Notes under the pieces: model-generated
Databases searched by the model: none
What the model saw: only the letters and a program-made list of their open reading frames with translations
What the model was told of the DNA's origin: nothing
Part shown: piece by piece, positions 55,247-63,914 of the stretch
How the letters are laid out: the number at the start of each line of letters is the position of its first letter
Numbering within the stretch: the first letter of the stretch is position 1
Position numbers and translations under genes: made by a program
Source: Bradyrhizobium sp. RP6
GTDB lineage: Bacteria > Pseudomonadota > Alphaproteobacteria > Rhizobiales > Xanthobacteraceae
Length of the DNA: 64,000 nt
NCBI RefSeq assembly: GCF_003837805.1
Contig: NZ_RQIT01000007.1
Span: 186,001 to 250,000 of the forward strand
Direction: 5' to 3'

Positions 55247-56980
55247 TTACGCCGCCACCCGCTCGCTGCGATCAACCAGCGCCGTCAACTTCCTCGCATC
55301 CGCCACCACGCGCACCGCCATCGGCTCGTCGCGGCCGCGGATTGCGACCTCCTGCTGCGGCAGGGCGTCGTCGGCGAGGTCCGCGGTGCGGAGGATCTCC
55401 TCCGAGACGATCGCCTCGCAGGCCAGAGTCTTGGTCATGTCCTGCAGGCGGGCGGCGACGTTGACTGCATCGCCCAGCGCGGTGAAGACGATATGATCGC
55501 GATAACCGATGTCGCCAATGATGACCTCGCCGCCATGGATGCCGATTCCGAAGCGGATCGGCTGGCGAAGATCGTGGCTCAGGAGCTCGTTGAGCTCGTC
55601 GATATGGGCGGCGATTCCGGCGGCGGCCTTCAGCGCCTGCCGGCACGCGGTTCGCGGGTCGGCCGACAGCCCGAACAGCGCCAGCATGCCGTCGCCGACG
55701 AACTGGTTCGGTTGCCCGCCGTTCTCGATCACGGCCTGCGAGACCGCACCGAGGAAACGGTTGACGATGAAGACCGTGTCGAACGGCAGCCGCTTCTCGG
55801 CAAGCTGCGTCGAGCCGCGCATGTCCACGAACAGGCTGACGAGATAGCGCTCCTGGCCGATTCTGGCCGGCGTCGAAGCCTGCGCGTTGGCGGAGAGTGT
55901 GTGCGGTGTGAAGAGCTGGAAGAAGGAGAGGTCGGAGGTTGGCCGCAGCTGGCAGGCGAGCCTGATCGAGGGATCGGTGGTGCCGACGCGGGTGAGCACG
56001 AAGGCCTCGCGCTGCGACGGTTCGGGCAGGGCATCATGATCGCCGATGATGCGGATGCGGCAGGTCGAGCAGCGGGCGCGGCCGCCGCAGATGCTGGCAT
56101 GCGGCACGTTGTGGCGCAGGCTCGCTTCCAGCACCGAGAGACCCTTGGGGACCCGCACCGTCTTGCCGTTGCCGTAGGACAGCGCGATCATGCCGCCGCG
56201 CCGCTCGCGCAAGGCCCGCGCGCCGCGTGCCGCCAGCACCAGTCCCAGCAGACCGAAATAACCGATGGTGAGCCCGCCGGCGATGCGGTCGAGCGTGTTG
56301 CCTTCCGCTACCGTGCCGACCTGGCGGCGCGTGAGATTGTGCGTGCGCCATTCTCCATCATCGCTCTCGATGGCGACGCTGCGGCCGCCCTGATAGATGC
56401 CGAGCAGCGCCAGCGTCGGGATCAGCACGGCGGCCGCGAGCAGATAGGGCGCCGCGCGCGTGAAGAACGGCTTCAGGCGAAGCCAGAAGAAAATGCCGAT
56501 GCAGCTGTGCACCCAGGCAATGAGGAGCAGGATCGTCATCTGCCAGAGCCGGCCCGGCGCTGCGACGAAGAACAGATAGAGCTCCTGCGGATAGAGCTTC
56601 TGATGATCGTACAGCGTGTAGCCGAGCCTCACCCCGATCACGTGCCCCATGACCAAAGCGGGGATGCTCAGGCCCAGCACCAGCTGGAGCGGCTCGACCG
56701 TCCGCCAGCGGAACTGCCGGCGCTGATACAGGGCGTAGATGCCGAGGCCCATATGGGTGAGCGCAGCCGTGTAGAACACGATCGCGACGGGTAGGAACTG
56801 CCAGAACAGGGTATGGTAGTAGACCCCGACCTCCATGGCATCGACCGAGATGTTGCCCAGCGCGTGGTTGAGGAAGTGGCTGACCACATAGGCGAACAGG
56901 ATGATTCCGCAGATGAGCCGCACCTGCCGCGCGCTGGTGGCGCAGACAAGTTCGGGCATGTGTACGGGAGCGGTGGCCAT
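55247..56980 (-). CDS. Membrane-bound class III adenylate cyclase with b-type heme-like anchor and 2Fe-2S domain
   Basis: A 577-residue cyclase. The N-terminal 225 residues form about five to six membrane helices with spaced histidines (VVSHFLNHALGN, ALTHMGLGIYA, VMGHVIGVR, AWVHSCIGIFF), resembling diheme-b quinone-reductase anchors such as that of Sinorhizobium CyaC. A ferredoxin domain (about 275-355) has a C-x5-C-x2-C cluster motif (CGGRARCSTC) and a fourth Cys in LACQLRP. The cyclase domain (about 385-560) has metal Asp residues in FVDMRGSTQLAEK and GDGMLALFG and ALGDAVNVAARL. The purine-specificity Lys normally before the second Asp is a Gln (NQFVGDG), which leaves cAMP versus cGMP open. 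It is 181 bp upstream of sorA on the same strand, so possibly separately transcribed. Confidence 0.88.
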   Translation of the reverse strand: MATAPVHMPELVCATSARQVRLICGIILFAYVVSHFLNHALGNISVDAMEVGVYYHTLFWQFLPVAIVFYTAALTHMGLGIYALYQRRQFRWRTVEPLQLVLGLSIPALVMGHVIGVRLGYTLYDHQKLYPQELYLFFVAAPGRLWQMTILLLIAWVHSCIGIFFWLRLKPFFTRAAPYLLAAAVLIPTLALLGIYQGGRSVAIESDDGEWRTHNLTRRQVGTVAEGNTLDRIAGGLTIGYFGLLGLVLAARGARALRERRGGMIALSYGNGKTVRVPKGLSVLEASLRHNVPHASICGGRARCSTCRIRIIGDHDALPEPSQREAFVLTRVGTTDPSIRLACQLRPTSDLSFFQLFTPHTLSANAQASTPARIGQERYLVSLFVDMRGSTQLAEKRLPFDTVFIVNRFLGAVSQAVIENGGQPNQFVGDGMLALFGLSADPRTACRQALKAAAGIAAHIDELNELLSHDLRQPIRFGIGIHGGEVIIGDIGYRDHIVFTALGDAVNVAARLQDMTKTLACEAIVSEEILRTADLADDALPQQEVAIRGRDEPMAVRVVADARKLTALVDRSERVAA

Positions 56981-57145
56981 GATTCGGTTGTATCAGTTCA
57001 TGGAGGAGAACAGCCAGCCTAGCGTTTAATTCCGCCCGCGGACAGCTTGCCCGATCACATGCGCGGCAAGGTTACAGAACCGCAGGCGGGAAAGGACGCG
57101 CTCTTGCGCGCCGTGCCCACCATTTCGCGGTCACCCTCCGCTGTC

Positions 57146-57165
57146 GTCCCGGCCCTCGCCGGGAC
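57146..57165. repeat. Short palindrome in the leader of the glycosyltransferase gene
   Basis: A 7-bp perfect stem GTCCCGG/CCGGGAC with a 6-nt loop. It resembles one arm of the dispersed element at 47971. It falls within the extended open frame upstream of 57215 and supports the later start codon. Confidence 0.45.
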
Positions 57166-57214
57166 CACGACGCCTACATTGACTCCCCCTCTCAAGTCGG
57201 GGAAAAGCGCGGCC

Positions 57215-58804
57215 GTGACGACCGCTCCCGACATTTCTGCGGAACCAGACGGCGCCGAGCGCCGTCTCATCCTCGTTGCCGCAGCGATCATCGCCGCGAT
57301 GACCGTGCTGCGCATCGTCTACGCCTCCGCGATCGAGCTGCGCACGGACGAAGCCTATTACTGGACCTGGTCGAAGGAAACGGCGCTCAGCTTTCTCGAT
57401 CATCCCCCCGGCATCGCCTGGATGATCCGCCTCAGTACCGCGATCTTCGGCGATACCGCGCTCGGCGTCCGCTTCGGTGGCATCGTCGCAATGCTGGTGA
57501 CGCAGCTGCTGCTCGCCGACATCGTCCGCCGCCTTACCCATGATGCGCGCGCTGTCATGTTCGCGGTGCTGATGCCGGAGGCCGCGCTCTATTACGGCCT
57601 GCTGATGGCCAAGGTCGCGCCAGACGTCGCGATGATCCCGTTTGCGGTCGCGATGATGTGGTCGCTGGTGCGGCTCGCACAGGGCGGCGACGGCCGCTGG
57701 TGGCTCGCGGCGGGCCTGTTCGCAGGCCTCTCGATGCTGTCGAAATTCACCGCGATCATGTTCGCGCCGGCGGTTGCCGCCTTTCTGCTGGTGCCGGACT
57801 GGCGCTGGCGTTGGCTTCGGAGCCCTTACCCTTACCTCGCCGTCCTGATTGCGATCGCCGCGTTCTCGCCGGTGCTGATCTGGAATGCGCAGCACGACTG
57901 GGCCTCGTTCCGTTTCCAGGGCGTGCGCGCTACCGCCAGTTACGGCATCTCGCTGCGGACGATCGGCGATTACATCGGCCTGCAATTCGGCCTGGTCGGC
58001 TTCGTCATGCTGCCGGTCGTGCTGACGGGCCTGGTGCTGACGGCATGGCGCGGCTTTCGCACGCGCGAGCCGGTGGCGATCCTGCTGTCGACAGCCGTGC
58101 TGGTGCCGTTTCTTTATTTCCTTGCGAAGTCGATGACGCTCCGGGTCGGCGACACCTGGCCGATGTTCATGTGGCCGGTCGGCTTCGCGGCCACCGCGCT
58201 GAACCTCGCAACGATGACGAAAGAGGGATGGTCGGCCCGAATGCTCAGATCGTCGCTGTTCTGGGCCAGGACTGCAATTGTCTCGGGTATCGCCTTCGTC
58301 GTCATCGTGTTTCTCTATTACGTCGCCGCGCCATGGAACTTCCTGGGCAGGATCGATCCGATCGGCGCCGAGGCCGGCTATGAGCAGGTCGCCGCGCGCG
58401 TGCAGGCCGCGCTGGATGAGACCGGCGCGACCTGGATCGCAACATCGGACTACCGCACCTACGCCATGATGCGCTGGCTGTTCAGGGGGCGCGCGCCCGT
58501 GATCGAGATCAACGAGCGCGGCCGTTTCCAGGATTTCCGCGATCCCGGCATGGACAAGATCAAGGACCACGCGGGCGTCTATGTCGGCCGCGCGCCGGAC
58601 GATCGTTCGTCGCTGTGGCAGAACATCCCGGCCAAGCGGGAGCAGCTCGGCCAAGTCGAGCGCAGCTGGCGCGGCCGGGTGATGGACACCTATGTGCTGG
58701 AAAAGCTCACCGGTTGGACCCCGGAGCTGTCGCCGCCGAAGGACTCGCCATTGTTCCAGTGGCGGGTGTTGGCGGGGGAATTTGAGAAAGGTTCGCTTGG
58801 ATAG
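57215..58804 (+). CDS. ArnT-like GT39/GT83 membrane glycosyltransferase
   Basis: A 529-residue integral membrane glycosyltransferase of the PMT/ArnT type that uses a lipid-linked sugar. The first helix (about 17-38, LILVAAAIIAAMTVLRIVYA) leads into the catalytic loop LRTDEAYYWTWSKETALSFL with DE at the active site and HPPGIAWMIR. Many further helices and a soluble C-terminal domain (about 400-529) follow. The GTG at 57215 is preferred, with GGGGAAA upstream. An ATG at 57059 would add 52 residues drawn from a palindromic-repeat region. A target such as lipid A, hopanoid or a surface glycan is possible but unproved. It is a single gene. Confidence 0.85.
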   Translation: MTTAPDISAEPDGAERRLILVAAAIIAAMTVLRIVYASAIELRTDEAYYWTWSKETALSFLDHPPGIAWMIRLSTAIFGDTALGVRFGGIVAMLVTQLLLADIVRRLTHDARAVMFAVLMPEAALYYGLLMAKVAPDVAMIPFAVAMMWSLVRLAQGGDGRWWLAAGLFAGLSMLSKFTAIMFAPAVAAFLLVPDWRWRWLRSPYPYLAVLIAIAAFSPVLIWNAQHDWASFRFQGVRATASYGISLRTIGDYIGLQFGLVGFVMLPVVLTGLVLTAWRGFRTREPVAILLSTAVLVPFLYFLAKSMTLRVGDTWPMFMWPVGFAATALNLATMTKEGWSARMLRSSLFWARTAIVSGIAFVVIVFLYYVAAPWNFLGRIDPIGAEAGYEQVAARVQAALDETGATWIATSDYRTYAMMRWLFRGRAPVIEINERGRFQDFRDPGMDKIKDHAGVYVGRAPDDRSSLWQNIPAKREQLGQVERSWRGRVMDTYVLEKLTGWTPELSPPKDSPLFQWRVLAGEFEKGSLG

Positions 58805-58820
58805 AGCCGCAAGCTCGGAC

Positions 58821-58945
58821 TCTTTCCCTTCTCTCCTTGCGGGAGAAAAGGTGGCGCGAAGCGCCGGATGAGGGGTCTCTATCCACACGGCAAGAGCCGC
58901 GTACATGCAGAGATACCCCTCGACGTCTCGCAGGGGGAGAGGGGG
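58821..58945. repeat. Degenerate palindromic repeat region
   Basis: Intergenic stretch between convergent genes. It contains a TCTCC/GGAGA hairpin near 58831-58845 and imperfect outer arms GAGGGGTCTCT (58870 region) and AGAGATACCCCTC (58910 region). The core resembles the GGGAGAGG repeat at 20776 and 28137. I see no gene here. Confidence 0.45.
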
Positions 58946-58968
58946 CGGCGAACGTGTGGCACGAGAAA

Positions 58969-59997
58969 CTACTCTTCTCCATCCTTCTTCCGCAGCAGAT
59001 CCGTGGCCAAATCCGACAGCTTCGGCGGCGGCAGTGCCGCGAACGGCAGCGGCCGCGTGACGTCGATCGCAGCTAGCCCCAGTCGCGCCGTCAGCAAACC
59101 ATTGAGCACGCCTTCACCCAGTCGCTGCGAAAGCTTCGCAGCGATGCCATGGCCGAGCATCTGCTGCACCAGGCTGTCGCTCGCGGCCATGCCGCCGGTG
59201 ATGGCGAGATGAGCGATGACGTGACGGAGCAGGCGGATCATGCCGAGCGCGCCGGGGCGGCCGCCATAGAGATAGGCAAGCTGGCGGATCAGGCGCAGCG
59301 CGGCGACGAACACGAACAGCACGTCGATCGCCGCGCGGGGGGAGACCGCTGTGACGATCGAAACCTTTTGCGCGGCTGATGACACCAGCCGCCGCGCTTC
59401 CGCATCCAGCGGCGACATCAGTTCGCGCTCTGCCAGGCGGATCATGTCGGCTCCGTCGATGATCTCGCCGGCATGGCTCTCCAGCGTGGCGCGGGCTCGC
59501 GCCAGCTGCGGGTTCTGGTGCGCGATCTTCAGCAGGTCCTGCACGATGACGCGGCTCTCCTTGCGATCGTCACTGGCAAGCACGGCGGCCGCGCGCTGAT
59601 GCAGCTTCTCGATGGTCGCAAGACGCGCGAGACCGAACGCCTCGCGCCCGATCACCACGGCGAGCGCCAGCGCGGTGACGGCGGCGAAGGCAAGTCCGAC
59701 GAAGCCGAGCGTCTGGCTGCGCGCGAACAGATCCTCGATCAGATGCACCACGCCGAGCCCGGTGCCGAGCAGGGTCAAGCCCGCGAGCCCCGACCAGAAC
59801 AGCGTGCCCCAGGGAAAGCCGCGCCGCGCCGGGACCGCGGCTTGCACCGGCACCGGCAGCATCGCCGGGTCGGGCTCCGGCGTGATCTGGATGGTGCCGC
59901 GACCGAGCCGTCCCGTCTCGTCGGCCTCGGTGACGACGACGCCGGGATCGTCGAGCCGGAACGTCGCCGGCCGCCGCTGCTGGGATCGGTCGTTCAT
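58969..59997 (-). CDS. YcjF-family membrane protein (DUF697/TIGR01620)
   Basis: A 342-residue protein with a cytoplasmic N-terminal tail (NDRSQQRRPATFRLDDPGVV), two membrane helices (about 62-88 and 95-115, LFWSGLAGLTLLGTGLGVVH and GFVGLAFAAVTALALAVVIG) and a helical C-terminal region (about 130-342). That region has AVSPRAAIDVLFVFVAALRL and RPGALGMIRLLRHVIAHL. This is the YcjF/DUF697 arrangement. It overlaps the upstream YcjX-like gene by 4 bp (ATGA), so the two are co-translated. YcjX-YcjF pairs occur widely and are stress-linked in enterobacteria, though the role is unresolved. Confidence 0.87.
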   Translation of the reverse strand: MNDRSQQRRPATFRLDDPGVVVTEADETGRLGRGTIQITPEPDPAMLPVPVQAAVPARRGFPWGTLFWSGLAGLTLLGTGLGVVHLIEDLFARSQTLGFVGLAFAAVTALALAVVIGREAFGLARLATIEKLHQRAAAVLASDDRKESRVIVQDLLKIAHQNPQLARARATLESHAGEIIDGADMIRLAERELMSPLDAEARRLVSSAAQKVSIVTAVSPRAAIDVLFVFVAALRLIRQLAYLYGGRPGALGMIRLLRHVIAHLAITGGMAASDSLVQQMLGHGIAAKLSQRLGEGVLNGLLTARLGLAAIDVTRPLPFAALPPPKLSDLATDLLRKKDGEE

Positions 59998-61463
59998 GAC
60001 AGCTTGTCTCCGATCAGGAACTGCAAGGCACGGTCGAGGCGGATGTGTGGCAGTGCCGGCTCGTCGTTGCCCCCGCGTTCCAGCTTGGGCGGGCGGAAGC
60101 GCAGGAAGCGGAAGTCGCTTTTCCCGGCCGCCTCCGTCGCGAGTCCGCGGAACGCATCCGTGCCGTTGAACAGCGGCTCGGGATCGACGGGCAGATCGCC
60201 CGGAAAGGTCGCAACTTCCGTATTGCCGTCGAAGAACTCGCCGCCGGCGCTTTCGCCCGCAGCCGGCGTGCCCAGGATCGACGGCAATTTGTCGCGGCCA
60301 CGCGCCACCTGCGCCTCACGCGTGGCGCGGACCGCGGCCAGCGCCACGACGTCGACCGCCGCGCCGGTATTTTCCGCGCGCGCGACGGCGCCCACAACGG
60401 CGCGGCGCAGCACGGCTTCGAGCCGGTCATGGCTGGAATGATGCAGATGGTCCGCCTTGGTCGCCGCAAACAGGATGCGGTCGATGCGCGGCCGGAACAG
60501 GCTGGAGAGCAAGGTGCTGCGGCCGATGTTGAAGCAGTCGAGAATGCCGGCGAGCGCGGCTTCGAGATCGTGCAGCGCTTCGGGGCCCGAGTTGAATGCG
60601 GCGAGTGCGTCCGCCAGCACGATCTGGCGATCGAGCCGCGCAAAATGATCGCGGAAGAACGGCCGCACCACGACGTCCTTGTAGGCCTCGAAGCGCCGCA
60701 CCATCATCGCCCAGAGCGAGCCGTCGGGGGCCTGTCCGCCAGAGGGCAGATCGAGCGGCGCAAAGGTCAGCGCGGGGGAGCCTGCGAGATTGCCGGGCAT
60801 CAGGAAGCGGCCGGGCGGCAACAGGCTCATCGCAAACCGCTCCTCGCGGCATGCGCGCAGATAATCGGTGAACAGCTTTGCGGCCGTCAGCGTCGCCTGC
60901 TCGTCCTCGCGGGCTTCGGGCTTGAGCGCTGCGAGATGCGCGTGCCAGTCCGCCGCGAGATGCGCCCGGGGTGTCTCGCGCGACAGCGCCAGGCTTTCCG
61001 CCGACCATTGCTCATAACTTTTCTGCAGCAGCGGCAGGTCGAGCAGCCATTCGCCGGGATAGTCGACGATGTCGAGCGTTAAATTGCGGTCCGCTCCGTT
61101 CGGGCGCTGGTACTCGATGACGAGCCTGAGCTCGCTGATGTCGACCGTCGAGTTCGGCCAGCGCCGTTCCTCGATCAGCGCGCGCAGGTGGTTCTCATAG
61201 GCAAAGCGCGGCACGGCATCGTCCGGCTGTGGCGCCAGATGCGCCCGGGCGATCCGGCCGGAGGCATAGGCTTCGAACACCGGAAACCGCCCGCCGCGCG
61301 TCAGCCCGTGGATCAGCGCTGTGATGAATACGGTCTTACCGGCCCGCGACAGGCCGGTGACGCCAAGCCGCACCGTCGGGTTGAAGAAATGCTCGCCATA
61401 GTCGATCAGCGCCCTCGCCGACAGCCGCGCCTCTTCGACCATATCCTGGAAACTGAATGCCAT
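59994..61463 (-). CDS. YcjX-family P-loop NTPase
   Basis: A 489-residue YcjX-like GTPase or ATPase. Walker A is GLSRAGKTVF (about 37-46), followed by LIHGLTRGGRFPVFEA. Also present are LTLDIVDYPGEWLLDLPLLQ (G3-like DxxG), SLLPPGRFLMPGNLAGSPAL and FAATKADHLHHSSHDRLEAV, the NKxD-equivalent TKAD. The length and block order fit YcjX. It lies upstream of the YcjF gene with an ATGA overlap. The pair probably forms a membrane-associated NTPase complex. Confidence 0.9.
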   Translation of the reverse strand: MAFSFQDMVEEARLSARALIDYGEHFFNPTVRLGVTGLSRAGKTVFITALIHGLTRGGRFPVFEAYASGRIARAHLAPQPDDAVPRFAYENHLRALIEERRWPNSTVDISELRLVIEYQRPNGADRNLTLDIVDYPGEWLLDLPLLQKSYEQWSAESLALSRETPRAHLAADWHAHLAALKPEAREDEQATLTAAKLFTDYLRACREERFAMSLLPPGRFLMPGNLAGSPALTFAPLDLPSGGQAPDGSLWAMMVRRFEAYKDVVVRPFFRDHFARLDRQIVLADALAAFNSGPEALHDLEAALAGILDCFNIGRSTLLSSLFRPRIDRILFAATKADHLHHSSHDRLEAVLRRAVVGAVARAENTGAAVDVVALAAVRATREAQVARGRDKLPSILGTPAAGESAGGEFFDGNTEVATFPGDLPVDPEPLFNGTDAFRGLATEAAGKSDFRFLRFRPPKLERGGNDEPALPHIRLDRALQFLIGDKLS

Positions 61464-61640
61464 ATGAACGTTAGGTGATCTCGGCGGGCAGATGTGTGCG
61501 ACTGTTCACAAAAGTGGCAATTGCGTGAGGAAAATCAAGCTCCATACTTCCACCGCCTTTATCGGCGAGTCAGCCGCTTGAACGACCTGCCGATCCCGAG
61601 AGACCCATACAAGAGGCATTGCCACACCTAGCGGATTGCC

Positions 61641-62336
61641 ATGACGGTCTTCCAGCTGAAAGAGTTCGCATCCAGCTCCGTCCACGCCGCAGCCGACGCG
61701 ATCGGCTGGAATTACGACCGCGCCGAGCTGATCGCCGATGGTGTCATCCACGCGATCGGCGTCTTCGCCGGTATCGTCGCCGCGACCGTGCTGGTGGTGC
61801 TGACGGCGATCTATGCCGATGCGACCGACGTCGTCGGCGTCTCCATCTACGTCGCCGGCCTGCTCTCGATGCTGGTGCTGTCGGCGACTTATAATCTCTG
61901 GCCGATCTCGCCCGCCAAATGGCTGCTGCGCCGGTTCGACCATTCCGCGATCTATCTGCTGATCGCGGCGACCTACACGCCGTTCATCCTGGAGCTGAAG
62001 GACAGCGTGTTCGCGCTGGTGCTGCTCGCCGGGGTCTGGTGCGTGGCGATATCAGGCATCGTGTTGAAGCTTCTCTATCCCGGCCGGTTCGACCGCCTCT
62101 CGGTCGGCATCTACCTCGCGATGGGCTGGAGCGGCATGATGCTCTACGACGCCGTGGTCAGGGCGCTGCCTGCGCTGGTGCTTGGCTTCATCGTTGCGGG
62201 CGGCCTGCTCTACAGCTTTGGCGTGATCTTCCACGCCTGGCGGCGGCTGCGCTTTCAGAACGCGATCTGGCACGGCTTTGTCTTGGCCGGCGCGGCATGT
62301 CATTATACCGCGGTGCTCGATCTCGTGTTGAGCTGA
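61641..62336 (+). CDS. Hemolysin III/TrhA family seven-helix membrane protein
   Basis: A 231-residue seven-helix protein of the PAQR superfamily. The polar metal site is spread over the conserved positions: ELIADGVIHAIGVFAG (about 29-44), RRFDHSAIYLLIAATYTPF (about 98-116) and the terminal IWHGFVLAGAACHYTAVL (about 208-225), giving Asp and three His. The N-terminal 20 residues are soluble. Members occur in many bacteria, and proposed roles are in membrane lipid homeostasis. Direct haemolysis is doubtful. It is a single gene with a modest ribosome-binding site. Confidence 0.88.
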   Translation: MTVFQLKEFASSSVHAAADAIGWNYDRAELIADGVIHAIGVFAGIVAATVLVVLTAIYADATDVVGVSIYVAGLLSMLVLSATYNLWPISPAKWLLRRFDHSAIYLLIAATYTPFILELKDSVFALVLLAGVWCVAISGIVLKLLYPGRFDRLSVGIYLAMGWSGMMLYDAVVRALPALVLGFIVAGGLLYSFGVIFHAWRRLRFQNAIWHGFVLAGAACHYTAVLDLVLS

Positions 62337-62393
62337 GCAAGATTCCCGCGAAGCGGTATAAGAGACGCGGTCCAGGACAAGAGGAGACGTCGC

Positions 62394-63188
62394 ATGCAGG
62401 TGACCGGCAAGGTCGTGGTCGTCACGGGCGGCGCAAACGGCATCGGCAAGGCGCTGTGCGAGGCCTTTCATCATGCGGGCGCAGCCAAGGTCGTGGTCGC
62501 AGACATGGATGCCGCCAATGCGCGGGCGGTCGCGGCCATGGTTGATGGCGCCGCCTTCAAATGCGACGTTGCGCAGGAAAAGGATATCGCTCACGTCATC
62601 GAGGAGACCGAACGTCAGTTCGGGCCGATCGACTTGTTCTGCTCCAATGCCGGCATCGGCGGCGGCTTCGATCCGATGTCGGAAAACGCCGGCGGCGCCT
62701 CGGATGAACCCTGGCAGCGCAGCTGGGCGATCCACGTCATGGCCCATGTCTACGCGGCGCGGCATCTCGTCCCGCGCATGAGGGCCCGCGGCGGCGGCTA
62801 TTTCCTCAACACCATCTCGGCGGCGGGCCTGTTGTCGCAGGTCGGCAGCCCCGCTTATTCCACCACCAAGCACGCCGCGGTCGGTTTTGCGGAGAATCTC
62901 GCAATCTCGCACAAGGCCCACAACATCAAGGTCTCGATCCTCTGCCCGCAGGGCGTCGACACCAACATGCTGCGCTCGATCCCGAAGGGGCCGCAATCCG
63001 GCGATGGCGACCTGACGCCCGAGCAGGTGGCGAAAGACGTGCTCGCCGGCCTCGAGCAGGAGACGTTCCTGATCCTGCCGCATCCGCAGGTGCTCGGCTA
63101 TATGCGTAAGAAAACCGAGAATTACGACCGCTGGATCGGCGGCATGGCCAAGATCCAGGCGAAGATGCGGGAGGAGTTCGGGAAGTGA
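62394..63188 (+). CDS. Short-chain dehydrogenase/reductase
   Basis: A 264-residue classical SDR. The cofactor loop TGGANGIGKALCEAF (about 10-24) with Asp36 (VVADMDAAN) favours NAD. NAG (SNAGIGGG), the Ser of NTISAAG and the Tyr/Lys of AYSTTKHAAVGFAENL (about 160-175) complete the catalytic tetrad. AGGAG precedes the ATG at 62394. Substrate cannot be named. The gene stands alone; the next downstream gene is convergent. Confidence 0.9.
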   Translation: MQVTGKVVVVTGGANGIGKALCEAFHHAGAAKVVVADMDAANARAVAAMVDGAAFKCDVAQEKDIAHVIEETERQFGPIDLFCSNAGIGGGFDPMSENAGGASDEPWQRSWAIHVMAHVYAARHLVPRMRARGGGYFLNTISAAGLLSQVGSPAYSTTKHAAVGFAENLAISHKAHNIKVSILCPQGVDTNMLRSIPKGPQSGDGDLTPEQVAKDVLAGLEQETFLILPHPQVLGYMRKKTENYDRWIGGMAKIQAKMREEFGK

Positions 63189-63231
63189 CCTAGAAGCGGC
63201 ATCGCTTATAGGCACGCCCACGCCACATACT

Positions 63232-63379
63232 CGGTGTCGTCCCTGCGAACGCAGGGACCCATAACCACAGGAAGAAGTTTGGCGAAGGCTGGTCGTTGTC
63301 GTTGCCCCGCGGTACTGGGACCTTCACTTCCCAGATAAATCACGCGGTATGGGTCCCTGCGTTCGCAGGGACGACACCG
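63232..63379. repeat. 148-bp element with 32-bp perfect terminal inverted repeats
   Basis: Arms at 63232-63263 and 63348-63379 are exact reverse complements over 32 bp and enclose 84 bp. Each arm also contains a small hairpin (GTCCCTGCG, AA, CGCAGGGAC). No open frame of use lies inside. The element fills the convergent gap just after the short-chain dehydrogenase and touches the end of the MarR gene. It is a MITE-like or BIME-like dispersed palindrome. No target duplication was evident. Confidence 0.85.
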
Positions 63380-63383
63380 GTGA

Positions 63384-63839
63384 CTAGGCTGCCGCCTCGC
63401 TCTCCTCCCGATTCGCCCGCAGCGCCCGCGCGTAGAGCATCATGCCCTCGCGCACGGTGCGCTGCTCGGCCGGCGTCAACGCCGCCAGCGCGCCGCGCAC
63501 CTGCTGCCGCCCGAATGCATGCAGCGCCTCCAGCGTGCGTCGCCCCTTCGCCGTCAGTGACAGCAGCTTGCTGCGTGCATCAAGCTCGTCCGGCGTCTCC
63601 CTGAGCTCGCCGCAATCGATCAGCTTGCGCACCATGCGGCTGACGCTGGATTTCTCCAGGCGCAGGAAATCACCGAGCTCGCCCGACGTCATCGGACCGC
63701 GGATGCCGATCTCCAGGATGGTGTGGACCGCCGAGGGCGGGTAGCCCGATGCCGCCACCGTCGCGTCCATGAAGCCGAGCTCGCGCACCATCAGGCGCGA
63801 AGCGGCGCGGATGTCATCGATCAGCGAAAGCTCGGCCAT
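63384..63839 (-). CDS. MarR family transcriptional regulator
   Basis: A 151-residue winged-helix regulator. Helix-turn-helix and wing: SGELGDFLRLEKSSVSRMVR (about 52-71), KLIDCGELRETPDELDARSK (wing, with DxRSK) and LLSLTAKGRRTLEAL. The start at 63839 (MAELSLIDD) is preferred over an ATG at 63854, because the latter lies inside a palindromic operator and has no ribosome-binding site. It is divergent from a truncated SDR gene at 63915, and the shared palindrome suggests joint self-regulation. MarR proteins often respond to phenolic or lipid-like ligands. Confidence 0.9.
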   Translation of the reverse strand: MAELSLIDDIRAASRLMVRELGFMDATVAASGYPPSAVHTILEIGIRGPMTSGELGDFLRLEKSSVSRMVRKLIDCGELRETPDELDARSKLLSLTAKGRRTLEALHAFGRQQVRGALAALTPAEQRTVREGMMLYARALRANREESEAAA

Positions 63840-63851
63840 CTTGACTCTCGG

Positions 63852-63878
63852 CATATAGTTGTATCATACAACTATATG
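63852..63878. promoter_or_regulatory. 27-bp perfect palindrome, probable MarR operator
   Basis: A perfect 13-bp inverted repeat around one central C (63865), with core GTTGTAT/ATACAAC. It lies in the 75-bp divergent spacer between the MarR gene and the SDR gene. The TTGTAT/ATACAA core is typical of MarR-family operators. Both divergent promoters must lie on or next to it, so the regulator probably represses both genes. Confidence 0.75.
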
Positions 63879-63914
63879 AGCCCAACGCCGCGCGCAAGCG
63901 TTTTGGAGTCGACG

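Noticed and set aside
57059..57214. Longer start for the ArnT-like protein
   Set aside because: The added residues come partly from a palindromic repeat and lack any conserved segment. GTG at 57215 has a better ribosome-binding site.
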